From assembly GCF_000264995.1 (NCBI RefSeq), contig NW_006767433.1:1044577-1108576 (forward strand): a stretch of DNA of 64,000 nucleotides, written 5' to 3'. Made by a program: the position numbers and the translations under genes. This document shows positions 33,268-46,000 of the stretch, in pieces (position 1 is the first letter of the stretch; every line of letters begins with the position of its first letter). Source of the DNA: Punctularia strigosozonata HHB-11173 SS5. Its lineage: Eukaryota > Basidiomycota > Agaricomycetes > Corticiales > Punctulariaceae. Below the pieces are notes generated by a model. It worked only from the letters and a program-made list of their open reading frames with translations. It searched no databases and had not been told where the DNA came from.

Positions 33268-34541
33268 ATGCGTACCTCAGTCTTCGTTGCGCTTGCGCTC
33301 TCCCTCGCGGTCTCCGCCCGCCCCCATCAACGCCGGGCGACGCCCCAGCAGATCCAAAACGGCAAGGATGCCGCAGCTTTGAAGTACGCGCTATCCGTGG
33401 CGTTCCACGCTGGTTTCGGCATTGCTGACGGATTTAATCAGCACCAAGTTCGCCTCTTTCAAGGTTGGCGATGCCTGCACCGTGGACGCTTGCATCGGCT
33501 CGCAGTTCGCGCCGTGCAGCCAAGGCAAGTTGGTCGCCCAAGACTGCGCACCCACCACGAAGTAAGTGGCGTTTCTGAACCGCGAACCCCCCCGTCGGAC
33601 ATTGATTATCAAAACTTGCGTAGGTGCGCGGCTCTGCCCAACGTCAACAGCGCCGGTACCAGCATCGCCTGCACGACCCAAGCTGACATCGACGCGCGCT
33701 TCGCGGCTGCCTCTGACCCCGACGCGACCGCTGCCTCGACCACGGACGCGGCGGCCTCTTCGACCTCGGCCGCGGCGGCGTCTACCGACACCGCCGCTGC
33801 GACCGTCGACAACGCGGCGGGCAGCACCGACATCCAGTCGTCGCTGACCCTCGACCCGTCCGTGGTCGCCACCGGCTTCGCCAACGACGGCCAGGACGTC
33901 CCCGCCGCAGGCCAGGTCGCATCGCTCACGTCGACCAACAACTTTATCAACTTCTGTGCCGGCCAGACCATCACCAACGGAAAGCAGATCACCACCGGCT
34001 CTTGCAACCCCGCGCCGATGGGTCAGCTCCCCGCCACGACCGCGATGCCGTCCTGCAAATTCGTCTTCCCGCCCAACGGCGACGCGTCCCTGAAGGCGAA
34101 CCAGGCATTCACCATCAAGCTCGCGATCAACAACCTCGAGACCGGCCACTTCGTGAACGCGCAGGAGAACTACTTTGCCGCGCCCCAGCAGCTCAACGCG
34201 GCCGGCCAGATCCAGGGTCACTCGCACGTCGTCGTTGAGCAGCTCGACTCCCTGGGACAGACCACCCCCACCGACCCGACCAAGTTCGCGTTCTTCAAGG
34301 GCTTGAACGACGCTGCCGTTAACGGCGTCCTCTCCGTTGACGTTACCGGTGGTCTGCCCGCTGGTGCTTATAAGGTGTCGACCATCAACTCGGCCGCTAA
34401 CCACCAGCCGGCGCTCGTTCCCATTGCGCAGCACGGATCTCTTGACGACGCTGTATACGTGAGTTCTTTTCCTCCCCCAATGTGCCGCCTCGACGCGATA
34501 CTCACGCATCTGTTGCCCTCATCTAGTTCACGATCAACTAA
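33268..34541 (+). CDS. Secreted protein A of a tandem pair, with Cys-rich N-terminal domain
   Basis: Four exons (33268-33383, 33442-33561, 33624-34458, 34527-34541) give 361 residues. A signal peptide (M-R-T-S-V-F-V-A-L-A-L-S-L-A-V-S-A) is followed by a Cys-rich module of about 75 residues, a long Ala/Ser/Thr/Asp linker likely O-glycosylated, then a conserved domain of about 220 residues starting I-Q-S-S-L-T-L-D-P-S and including N-F-C-A-G-Q, G-S-C-N-P-A-P-M-G, F-V-N-A-Q-E-N-Y-F-A and H-S-H-V-V-V-E. This domain is widespread in secreted fungal proteins of unknown function, sometimes listed under a misleading ribosomal S17 name (from memory). The last exon is only 15 nt (F-T-I-N-stop), exactly as in paralogue B. 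Likely extracellular or wall-associated. Confidence 0.8.
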
Positions 34542-35475
34542 GCCACGTACCGCGTCTTCACGTTTGGGATCTTGGGAAGCGGCGCACGCGTAATTTATTG
34601 AAGTATAGCATAATCACACCCACGCATTGTATACCCGCATGTACGTTTTGTCGGCAGTCTTTGGATACATCGATGTGCGCCTCATTCGCCACGCCGTGTG
34701 CTCGAGATGACGGGGCGTCCTTTGACTTGGGTCCAGCGGACGGATGAGTGATGCAGGTCGCGGTCGACGCGATAAAGCGTGATTCGTTCGCGTGTTGTAT
34801 CCATCACACCGCGCGGAGTCTGGATTCGTCGGACGGTCGCGTCGCACTCCTGGTCCAGTCGAATGGAAAGCTCCGTCGCAAGAGAACGCACGTCGGCAAT
34901 CTCGGCGTCATATTCCACTCGGTGAGCAAGCGTCATATCTCCCTCCGCTCGCGATCCTGCGGGCTTGACGCTCGAGCTTTGCCCCTGCGGAGGTCAATCA
35001 ACGGCACTGCGTTGCTGTGCTGAGACCGGCGCAGACTTTGGCTTGGCATGGCCCCGGGGATCACTCTCACAGTGGACTCCACTTGTTCCCATGGTAAGAA
35101 TAGCTCAATAGAACCCCAAAGAAGCCCCTGCAGGAGTGACAGTCGGTGGATTTCTTACCGCGTTCTCTTCGTTGCCATCGCTCCCGCGCCTCAACGAATC
35201 AGCGTGCGACGTTCGGGGCGCCTTATAAGACCTGGCATGCCCGGACAGCGGTAACCCTTCATTCTTCCCCCTTCCCCTCACGTTTTGCTCCCGGCAGCTG
35301 TGCTGTTTGCTCCCCTTCGGTGCGTATACACTCGTACTGGCCCCACCGATAAGCGTGCTTACCGCCGCTACTGCCTTGCTCTCGTCGCTGCAGCCCCAGA
35401 GGATCCTGCGCCCTTCACCTTCCTGTCTTTTCCAGCCTTCTGTGAAGCAAGCCTTCGTCCTCGACTAAATACACA
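34542..35475 (+). promoter_or_regulatory. Intergenic region and promoter of secreted protein gene B
   Basis: No gene found. A TATA motif (TTATAAGA) lies at 35223-35230, about 250 bp before the start codon, followed by CT-rich tracts (CTTCCCCCTTCCCCTC-like near 35265). Confidence 0.5.
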
Positions 35476-36574
35476 ATGAGGTTCTCTCTGGTCCTTCTTG
35501 CTCTCCTCCCCGTCCTCGCCTCCCAGGTCGAGGCTGCCCCGTCAAGTTCCAGCGGGAGCGTCTGGGCACGGCAGCGCGGCGGCAACCGCGCCGGCGCAGG
35601 CGGCTTTGGCTTCAATGGCGGTAAGGGTGCCCAAGCCGCCGGTGGCAAGGGCAAGGGCGCTGCTGCTGCTGGCGCTGCTGGTGCCGCCGCGGGTGCGGCT
35701 GCCGGTGCTGCTGGTGCTGCTGCAAACAACGCCGGCAACGCCACCGCTGCTGCCGGTGCTGACAACAGCACGGCTACAGCCACTGTATGCGATTTTCCTT
35801 CGTTCGGGCGTACATGAGATTGAAATGATCTATTTGATAGGCTACTCCCCCCGCCGGCGACATCCAATCGTCCCTCACGCTTGACCCGTCGGTGATCGCC
35901 ACCGGCTTCGCCAACGACGGTCAGGATGTCCCCGCCGCCGGCCAGGTCGCGTCCCTCACGTCCACGAACAACTTCATCAACTTCTGCGCCGGCCAGACCA
36001 TCACCAACGGAAAGCAGATCACCACCGGCTCCTGCAACCCCGCGCCCATGGGCCAGATCGCCGCGAACACGGTGATGCCCTCTAGCAAGTTCGTGTTCCC
36101 GCCCAACGGCGACACGTCGCTCAAGGCGAACCAGGCCTTCACCGTCCAGCTCGCGATCAACAACCTCGAGACCGGCCACTTCGTGAACGCGCAGGAGAAC
36201 TACTTTGCCGCGCCCCAGCAGGTGAACGCGCAGGGCATCATCCAGGGCCACTCGCACGTCGTCATCGAGCAGCTCGACTCGCTCGCGCAGACCACCCCCA
36301 CCGACCCGACCAAGTTCGCGTTCTTCAAGGGCTTGAACGACGCTGCCGTCAACGGCGTCCTTTCCGCCGACGTCACCGACGGTCTCCCAGCCGGCGTGTA
36401 CAAGATCTCCACCATCAACTCGGCATCGAACCACCAGCCTGCACTCGTCGCCGTCGCTCAACACGGTTCGCTCGACGACGCCGTTTACGTGAGTTAACAC
36501 TGCATTCCCCTTCGTGATGAATTATACCGGAAGGCGATGCTGATTGATTGCTTCTCTAGTTCACCGTCAACTAA
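35476..36574 (+). CDS. Secreted protein B of the tandem pair, with Gly/Ala-rich N-terminal region
   Basis: Three exons (35476-35784, 35841-36488, 36560-36574) give 323 residues. The signal peptide is M-R-F-S-L-V-L-L-A-L-L-P-V-L-A-S. The next 85 residues are low-complexity Gly/Ala/Asn sequence (G-A-A-A-G-A repeats) replacing the Cys-rich module of gene A. From I-Q-S-S-L-T-L-D-P-S on, the protein is almost identical to A over about 215 residues, and it ends with the same 15-nt exon (F-T-V-N-stop). The tandem arrangement shows duplication; the sharp change from unrelated N-termini to near-identical C-termini suggests domain shuffling or gene conversion. Function unknown, probably extracellular. 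Confidence 0.8.
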
Positions 36575-36859
36575 TTGACTGTTTGGTGATCATGATCATG
36601 CTCCGTTCTCTCTCGATTGTTGTGTTACTATACGTGATCGCGCCCACGCGGTTCTTTCTTTCGCTCTGCTCTGTCTTGCCTGGTAGTATGCAAAGGATCA
36701 GATGCCTCACTTGTGTTTGCGTGCGTGAGCGTAAGATCAACGCGACCATGAGTCAATAATTAAGGTCAAACAAATCGTCAAAGAGAATCCTGCGCTATTT
36801 TTGGCATGTGCCCATTCCCGCGTGAATGTCAGTCAGTACGCGCTTGAGCTGCAGCGACC

Positions 36860-38126
36860 ATGTCCGCATACCGTCCGCCCGTGTTTCCTCGAGCCCAGCA
36901 GGCGCAAATTAGTGTGTGTTCCGGCGCAGGTGTATCGTCCGGGCGAAGTGATAACAACTATATGCAGTCCGGGCAAATCAGCGCGATCTGTTCCATGTGG
37001 CCTCATTGAGAGAGCAAACGGAGAACGTCTTCCGTTCTTGGTTTGGTGAGCACCTCAAGGTCAGGCTATGGACCGGCGTTGAACCTTGTGATGCATAGGT
37101 ACCCGATGGCTGAGCCGCTGGGACAAGGAGATAGACCTCTTCACCAAGCTCGTCTACTATGGCTTCACGACCGGTCGCGGTATGCGTCGCCTGTATGAAT
37201 TTCACTCATCATGCCCTCTGACAAGGGTGTACACAGCTACGCAGAGCCTCGGGGAAGAATACACCGACATATGGCAGCATTCGGCGCGAACCGAACGACT
37301 CCCGGGTTGGCGTTTGCGTGCCGCCCTCGTGCTGCTCCCATCGGTGCCGTCGTACGTGCTTGCAAGATGGGGCGCGCGGCTGTCGAACGGAACGTCGCGT
37401 ACCGCCAGACTCATGCACGCGCTTCCTACCGCCCTCGAAATCGCGTCGGAGGTGAACCTGGCCGTGTTCTACCTGCGAGGCACGTATTATGATGTCTGGA
37501 AGCGTTTGCTCGGGATTCGACATGTGAGCCTTCTTTACCTTTCCATGGTCCCGGACCCTTCATGACGAGATACGGGGGGAAAAAAAACTTGAATAGCTGT
37601 CCTCGACGCCGGAAAACCCGCATACACGCCCTCCGTCCTATTCACTGCTCGGTGTCCTCCTCGCCGTCCGTCTGATCCACCGCATCGTCGTGTTCCTCCG
37701 CTCCCGGCAGACAAAACCGGAAGACGTACCCCCCTCGCAGAAGGTTCCGCAGCTGAACGCCACGAGCGAGACATACTTGGACGACCGGCCCGTCTCGTCG
37801 CTCCTTGGGCCATCGAACGCGGACGAGGAGCCCGTCGTGCAGGCCGAGGACGACGAACACACTGTCCTCGATATCTCACTGATCCCGCCGGCTTTGCGAG
37901 CAGGTCGGCAGTGCACGCTGTGCCTCGAAGAGAGGACGTCGAGCTGTGCGACGGAGTGCGGACACCTCTTTTGCTGGAACTGCATCGTGGGCTGGGGACG
38001 CGAGAAGGTGAAAGTACCATGTGAACTGTACGGAACTCCTGAAACTAACGTGCCCTCCAGGCGGAGTGCCCGCTGTGCAGGCAGGCACTGAATTTGGCCC
38101 GGTTACTTCCGATATACAACCTGTAG
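36860..38126 (+). CDS. PEX10: Peroxisome biogenesis factor 10 (RING E3 ligase)
   Basis: Six exons (36860-36911, 36968-37045, 37099-37179, 37237-37523, 37597-38007, 38061-38126) give 324 residues. Pex10, with Pex2 and Pex12, forms the peroxisomal membrane ubiquitin ligase that recycles the import receptor Pex5. The N-terminal Pex2/Pex12-type region includes I-I-R-A-N-Q-R-D-L-F-H-V, E-Q-T-E-N-V-F-R-S-W-F-G and L-G-E-E-Y-T-D-I-W. Hydrophobic segments lie around residues 125-150 and 180-205. The C-terminus has a C3HC4 RING: C-T-L-C-L-E-E, C-G-H-L-F-C-W-N-C and, across the last intron, C-P-L-C-R-Q, ending L-L-P-I-Y-N-L. The start is the first AUG giving an uninterrupted exon chain. Its stop codon is 85 bp from the convergent THR1 stop. 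Confidence 0.92.
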
Positions 38127-38210
38127 CGCTCGATGACTCTACAATCCTGACTTCGCTTTGCCTTTGCTATTATCTGCAGTCGCGAGGTGTCACTCCTAAA
38201 TACATGTAAT

Positions 38211-39404
38211 TTACTTTTGGGTTACAGCACATCCGCCTACGACCTCCAGCACCTTCCATTCAACCTCAATGCCCTCCTTCTTGAAGATCTTGCGCGCGTC
38301 CTCCGCTATCGCTTCGAAGCCTCCTGTGGCGAGGGCAAGGATGGTTGGGCCCGCGCCGGACAGGCATATGCCCAGTAGACCGGGATGCGTTTGGGGTGTT
38401 ATCTGACTGGTGACTTCGGGCAAGCCGGGAATCTGGAGTGAAATCAGCCCCGCGAAATTCAGCCCCGCCGCGCATAGTTGCATGCCATGAGAAAAAGGCG
38501 TACCAGGGTCTTGCGATAAGGCTGATGTATCCGGTCCTTCATGGCTTCGTAGATCAGCTCCGGATCGGGAGGCGATTGACCGAGCGCCGTTGTTAGTACC
38601 GCTAGTCGTTGGAGATTGAACACCTGTACAAGATACCGAGCTTTACGGTGGCGCAGGGAATGATCATGCGCGACGACGTACCAGGTCCTTCCGAGAGTAT
38701 TGGGTGGGCAAGACGTCTCGTGCTTTTGCGGTGCTCAGCTCAAACTGCGGGATGATCGCGACCGCCTTGATGCTCTGCTCCCACTTGAACCGCACGTAGT
38801 GTCCGATTCCCGTAGGCGGCAGGGGAGGGTTCAAACCCCATTCCTCGCCCGCATCCGGTGGGTACTCCGGCAGCACTTCGCTAAGGGGCACGCTCGCGGC
38901 CTCGGTCGCCTCTGCATCGAGTTCGCGCAGATACGATCCGACGAAACCCCCGACGAGCGCCGCGGTGACGTTGTCCGGATGACGCTCTACCATGAGCGCG
39001 AAGTCAAGCAGACGTTCGGTAGACAGCCCGAGTTGCCCCAGTTCGTTTCCCAACAGGACTCCCGCTATCACCGCCGCACCGCTCGAGCCCAGTCCTCTTC
39101 CGAAGGGGATCTCGTTGTGCGCGTGCATGGTGGTGATGGAGGGGAAAGTGCGCACGCCGTTGCATCGGAGCACGTAGAGCGCGACACGGGTGGTGAGGTT
39201 TTTGTACGCGTCCAGGGGTACCTCATCGGCGCCTTCGCCGGAGTAGGTGATGATCGGGGCTGCACGTTCGGATTCAGAGGTTGAAACGGTGACCGTGAGG
39301 GTCAAGTAGAGCGAGAGGGAGAGCCCGACGACGTCAAACCCTGGGCCAATGTTTGCGGACGTCGCGGGGACGCGGATAGCAAAGGTCCTGCTGCTGGACG
39401 TCAT
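38211..39404 (-). CDS. THR1: Homoserine kinase
   Basis: Three exons (38682-39404, 38504-38623, 38211-38432) give 354 residues. The enzyme phosphorylates L-homoserine with ATP, the committed step towards threonine, in the cytosol. The GHMP-kinase landmarks are clear: V-P-A-T-S-A-N-I-G-P-G-F-D at residues 12-24, the phosphate-binding loop P-F-G-R-G-L-G-S-S-G-A-A near 100-111, R-H-P-D-N-V-T-A-A near 140, and C-L-S-G-A-G-P-T-I-L-A-L near 308. Length fits fungal Thr1. Both introns are in phase 0. Convergent with PEX10 and upstream of FAL1 on the same strand. Confidence 0.95.
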
Positions 39405-39701
39405 GATTTCAACCGCGATTGTTTGCGTGCAGCCTGACGCTGGTCGAGAGGGAGTGCCAAGGCCATGATTGAACGCGACAGTCTTCAGTCAAGCTGCAAT
39501 CTCTTTTCGGCCGATCGAAAACAACTACTTGATCTATCGCCTACGCTTGTCTTCCGCGGATGTAGACAAAGGTTGCATGAATACCGAACTACAGGCAGAG
39601 CAGTATATGTACGGTGAAGGAACACTAGTCGCAACAGACGGTATGCTTCCGAAACATTACCCATAAAATACAAGATGGCATGCAGACGGGACCGCACAAG
39701 C

Positions 39702-41329
<1,628 letters not shown>

Positions 41330-41475
41330 GAAGTGCGGGCAGAGGTGATAGTCTCAAGTCAACCGAGCCTGCTTACCTCGGCGGTGCAACGCGCGCGTCA
41401 AAACTTCGAGTCCTGACGTTACACCGACGAGCGCTTGTCCGTCCCCCACAACATTCAGCGAACATTCCAGACGAA

Positions 41476-42079
41476 ATGGCACACAGGGTACAGGGACAAG
41501 GCGCAGAGCCCTCCGTGTGGCAAAAGAGTGCGTATGCACACCTGACTACATTGGTGAATGTCTGGCAATGCTAACGACCTTCGGCAGTGAAGTATGCTCT
41601 ACCTACTTTGGCCGAAGTTTGGAGACTCAATGAACATACTGGACTGCTCGTCTCTTTAGGATGGGTGCCATGATGGGCACTGGTGTTGGCCTGACTATTG
41701 GTTTCATCTTCGGTTCATATAGTATTCTCCGGTACGTGCTCCAAACCCGCGAACCTTCCTGTGCTGATGGTTTGCAGGGGTGGTGCTGGCCCTCGGGGTG
41801 TCATGGCTACGCTGTCCCAGTACATGCTCAGCAGTGCGGCAACTTTCGGTTTCTTCCTCTCAATCGGCTCGGTGAGTGAACCATGCCCAGTGCTCCGAGC
41901 TGGTCGTGCACGGCACGTTGACCGAATGGGTATCTCAGGTCATTCGCAATGATGGGTTGGTTCCTCCACACCTGGAAGCTGCGAGACTCCAGATGCTGCC
42001 GCCTGTGCTCCGGTCCAGAGCGGAAGGCGCGGCGCTGGTCAGGGCAAGATGGCAAGCGGAGAAGACTAGGAGAGAATAA
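41476..42079 (+). CDS. MGR2: Mgr2 / ROMO1-type mitochondrial inner membrane protein
   Basis: Five exons (41476-41527, 41588-41591, 41660-41731, 41778-41871, 41939-42079) give 120 residues. Mgr2 is a small subunit of the TIM23 translocase that gates lateral release of presequence proteins; the animal homologue is ROMO1. Two membrane helices are seen: G-A-M-M-G-T-G-V-G-L-T-I-G-F-I-F-G-S, and M-L-S-S-A-A-T-F-G-F-F-L-S-I-G-S, joined by R-G-G-A-G-P-R-G, with several Gly-x-x-x-Gly steps. The second exon is only 4 nt (TGAA). It is flanked by a 60-nt and a 68-nt intron with good consensus, and without it the frame of exon 1 (V-W-Q-K) does not meet exon 3 (M-K-M-G-A-M-M-G). The C-terminal extension after the second helix is longer than usual. 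Confidence 0.88.
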
Positions 42080-42282
42080 TAATGCCCTGAAGTATCAGGT
42101 GGTCTGTGCTGTACCATGTTTTCCACATCGTTGTTGGCTGAAGATTCTAATGCATTCCGAATTCATGTTTGGCGCAAGCGTACGAGGTAACTTTCCGCGC
42201 GACCGATGTCCGGAACAAGCAGGATTTGTGATTACAAGGACAAAGGCCAAAGAGCGACACACAGGCGATGTATGACAACGAC

Positions 42283-42910
42283 TTATACAACTTGTTGGAT
42301 AAGCGTGATGTTGTCTCCTTTGAGCAAGATTCGGCCTGTGGAAAATCGTATTAAAATCGCACGCGAGCACTGAGTGGTCATCGCTCACCAATTTCTCTCC
42401 GTGGCTTCGCCTCCTTAACGTACACTTCTGCAGCCTCGTCCATAACAACGTTCATGAATTCGTCGAAGCCCTATAACAGAATATAGAAACGCGTGTGAGC
42501 GACAGTAGCCTTCGTGAAGCCTTAGATGACAAGAAGAAGCGTGAACGACGGAGTGTATGCCATGCAAGGCGCCCGACACGTTTCATGAGATGGAACGGTG
42601 CAGGTCGGCCTTTGATGCGCAGGTTTAACCCGGGTGGTATGCATGTGGGGTAGATTGACGCACAATTATCCGGCCCTCGATGCGCATTTCGATGTTGTCG
42701 TACAACCATACGACGACTTTTTGGCGCTGCAGATCGGTGTTAGCGTTTCGCAGCATCATTGTGGTGCACATATATATGCCTGCTGCAGGTTTTTGAAGAT
42801 GACATTCTGCAGATGGTTCATAAAACATGAGATTCATAGGCGCTGGTGCACCAGAGCGAAGGTCTACTGACGATGGGCTGGACCATCACACGCTGCTGAC
42901 GTCCCGACAT
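42283..42910 (-). CDS. SME1: Small nuclear ribonucleoprotein SmE
   Basis: Five exons (42872-42910, 42780-42806, 42664-42726, 42389-42470, 42283-42335) give 87 residues, the usual SmE length. SmE is one of seven proteins forming the Sm ring on U1, U2, U4 and U5 snRNAs. Landmarks: [38 protein letters not shown] (Sm1), and I-L-L-K-G-D-N-I-T-L-I (Sm2). Intron 2 (42727-42779, 53 nt) has a GC donor (CAG/GCATAT) with a normal CAG acceptor; reading through it gives an in-frame stop, while removing it aligns perfectly with SmE. Intron 3 is long for this window (193 nt). Divergent from the dynein gene across 161 bp. Confidence 0.92.
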
Positions 42911-43071
42911 CTTGGCAAATGTTCCGCGATGTATATATCGAACAGCAAAGGATGTCTAGGTGACCGAGTACTCGTCGAGGGAGGAGACGAAGCCGATGAG
43001 TGGCACGTGGCTCGCGCGTCCCAAAAAGCGAGCACTGCAGTTGCGGAGACGCGTTGCTCACGACAACGACG
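42911..43071. promoter_or_regulatory. Short bidirectional region between SmE and dynein heavy chain
   Basis: 161 bp between two divergent start codons. No dynein-like coding sequence is present here on either strand, which bears on the missing dynein tail. No TATA box seen. Confidence 0.45.
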
Positions 43072-46000
43072 ATGGAGGTTCGTGCTGCTGAAGTTACGCG
43101 TGTCATCAAATTCTAATTTGCGTATGGACTAATTTGCAGGTCTTTGCGCCCTCCAACTCGTCGACCGCCGCGGCGGTTACCTTCATCACTTTCGTGCAAG
43201 ACCTCAAGCGCAAATCCAAAGCATGGGGCCCCATGATCGAGCTATGCGCAAGCGGCGAGAAGACGCTCGAACGATTTCGATACCAGTTCCCGGATGATTG
43301 GCTGTACAGCGACCAACTACGGGGGGAATGGAGTGCGTATAATGAGATATTGAAGAGGAAGAACGATTCGATTCAGGAGCAACTCTGTACGTGGCATCAA
43401 GACCTATTGCATACGGGTTTCACCGTGCTGACGATGCCGACAGCTGGCCTACAACTCAAGATCACCGCCGAAGACAAGATTGTCGAGAACAAGATCAACG
43501 ACGTTATAGCCGAATGGGAGCAAACACGTCCTGTGCAAGGCAACATGCGAGCCGACACGGCGATGAACACCATCAATATCTTCGAAGGCAAGCTTACCCG
43601 TGTACAGGAAGAATACGATCTCGTCTGTCGCGCCAAGGAGGCCCTCGACCTCGAGCTCATCCGGCACACTCGCCTCGAACCCGTCTTCGAAGAGCTTCGA
43701 GACCTGAAGGCCGTATGGACAGCCTTGAGCGGGGTGTGGAGTCAGATTGGCGAGTTGAGGGAGATCCCATGGGCGACGGTGCAACCGCGGAAGCTGAGGA
43801 CTCAGATTGACGGATTACTGAGCTCAACAAAGGATATGCCCACGCGGATGAGGCAGTATGCAGCGTTTGAGTACGTGCAAGATGTACTCAAGGGCCTGCT
43901 CAAGAGCAATACTATCGTGTCGGAGCTCAAGTCGGACGCTCTGAAAGACCGCCACTGGAAGCAGCTGTTCAAGGTGTTGAGGCTGCCAAGTCAGCCGAGT
44001 CTGTCTCTGTATGTGTTCTTGTGCATGGTACGCAACCCTGCTGACCCTGGTGGCTGTTCCACTCGCAGGATGACTTTGGGTCATGTCTACGACCTTGACT
44101 TGAAGCGTAACGAGACGTTGATCAAGGAGGTTATTATACAAGCGCAGGGCGAGGTATGTGGGTTTTGTCCACCGGACTATACCCGTTGCTGAACATTACG
44201 CTGCAGATGGCGCTCGAAGAATACATCAAACAGGTCAAGGAGACCTGGACTAGCTATACGCTAGACTTGGTTAACTACCAGAACAAGTGTCGGCTCATCA
44301 GGGGATGGGACGACCTCTTCAACAAATGCGGAGAGCATCTCAACTCACTCACCGCTATGAAGCTTTCTCCGTACTACAAAGGTCCGTTCTTCCTGGTGCA
44401 AGTGAACCGAACTCATCATCTATACAGTCTTCGAGGAGGAAGCCAGCTCTTGGGAAGAGAAACTGAACCGCATACATGTCCTCTTCGGTATGTCACATGC
44501 AGTTTGGTCCTTTCGCTTGCTGACTACGCACAAGACGTGTGGATTGACGTCCAGCGTCAGTGGGTATATCTCGAGGGTATCTTCTCCGGAAGCGCGGATA
44601 TCAAACACCTGCTTCCCGTTGAGAGCGCCCGTTTCCAGAACATCAATACAGAGTTTCTCGCCGTTATGAAGAAAGTCTACAAATCTCCCTTCGTCCTCGA
44701 CGTCATGAACATTCCCGCTATCCAGAAGAGTCTCGAGCGTCTTGCTGATCTATTGAACAAGATACAGAAGGCGCTCGGAGAGTACCTCGAACGGGAGCGT
44801 GCCAGTTTCCCGCGATTCTACTTCGTTGGTGACGAGGATCTACTCGAAATCATCGGTAATAGCAAGGAGATCCTGCGGATAATGAAGCATCTGAAGAAGA
44901 TGTTTGCGGGTATATCAACGGTTCTGCTGGACGACGAAGTGACGCAGATACAGGGGATGACATCAAGGGAGGGCGAGGAAGTACCTTTCACGACGCCGAT
45001 TCTGCTCAAGGAATTTCCCAAGATCAACGATTGGTTAGCCAAGATCGAGTCGGAGATGAGGTTATCCCTAGCCAACCTGCTCTGCGACGCAGTCGCCGAG
45101 CTGCAAGAATTCTATAACGTTGGTCGCCAGCTACCGCTGGAAACCTTTCGCGCATGGATGGAGAAATATCCCGCACAGCTTGTTACGCTCGCCATCCAGG
45201 TCGCTTGGACAGCATCCATTGAAAGCGCTCTCGAAAGTTCGCAGTCTCTGGATGGCCCCCTCAGTACTATCATTCAAGGTCTTGGTCTCCTTGCTGACGT
45301 CGTTCTCATGGAGCTCGCTCCTGTCACTCGTCGCAAATGCGAGCATCTGATCACGGAACTGGTCCACCAACGTGACGTTACTCGCATCCTCATCCAAGAG
45401 AAGGTCGCGGACAATAAAGCGTTTTCCTGGCTTTATCAAATGCGCTTCTACCTGGACCGAAACCTCGAGAATCCACTCGACAGGCTCTCAATTAGAGTAG
45501 CAGAGACAAGTTTTCCATACGGATGGGAGTATCTGGGCGTGCCAGATCGGCTGGTGCAGACCCCCTTGACAGACAGGTGTTATTTGACCCTGACCCAGGC
45601 GCTCGACAAGCAACTTGGAGGCGCGCCGTTCGGGCCTGCTGGAACTGGTAAAGATACAACCGCGTATCCGAGTGTTCGAGTTACTGACCATGCCTCGTAG
45701 GCAAGACCGAGTCCGTTAAGGCCCTTGGAGTACAGCTTGGGCGCTTCGTACTCGTCTTCTGCTGCGACGAAACGTTCGACTTCCAAGCAATGGGGCGCAT
45801 TTTCGTCGGGCTGTGTCAAGTGGGAGCGTGGGGCTGCTTCGACGAGTTCAACCGTCTTGAAGAACGAATTCTCAGCGCAGTCTCTCAGCAAGTTCAAACC
45901 ATCCAGCAAGGTCTCGCGGCTTTGGTCAAGAATCCAAACACCGAGATCGAGCTCGTGGGCAAGAATCTAAAGCTTAACAAGAACATTGGTACGCACTCAA

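Noticed and set aside
33391-34509. 372-codon minus-strand ORF antisense to secreted gene A (and a 361-codon one antisense to gene B at 35415-36500)
   Set aside because: Both are shadows of high-GC codon use on the plus strand, rich in Gly, Arg and Val, with no domain and no splice logic.
42827-43132. Plus-strand ORF before dynein as the missing tail end
   Set aside because: It overlaps the SmE gene, has no similarity to dynein tail sequence, and ends in a stop before the linker exon.
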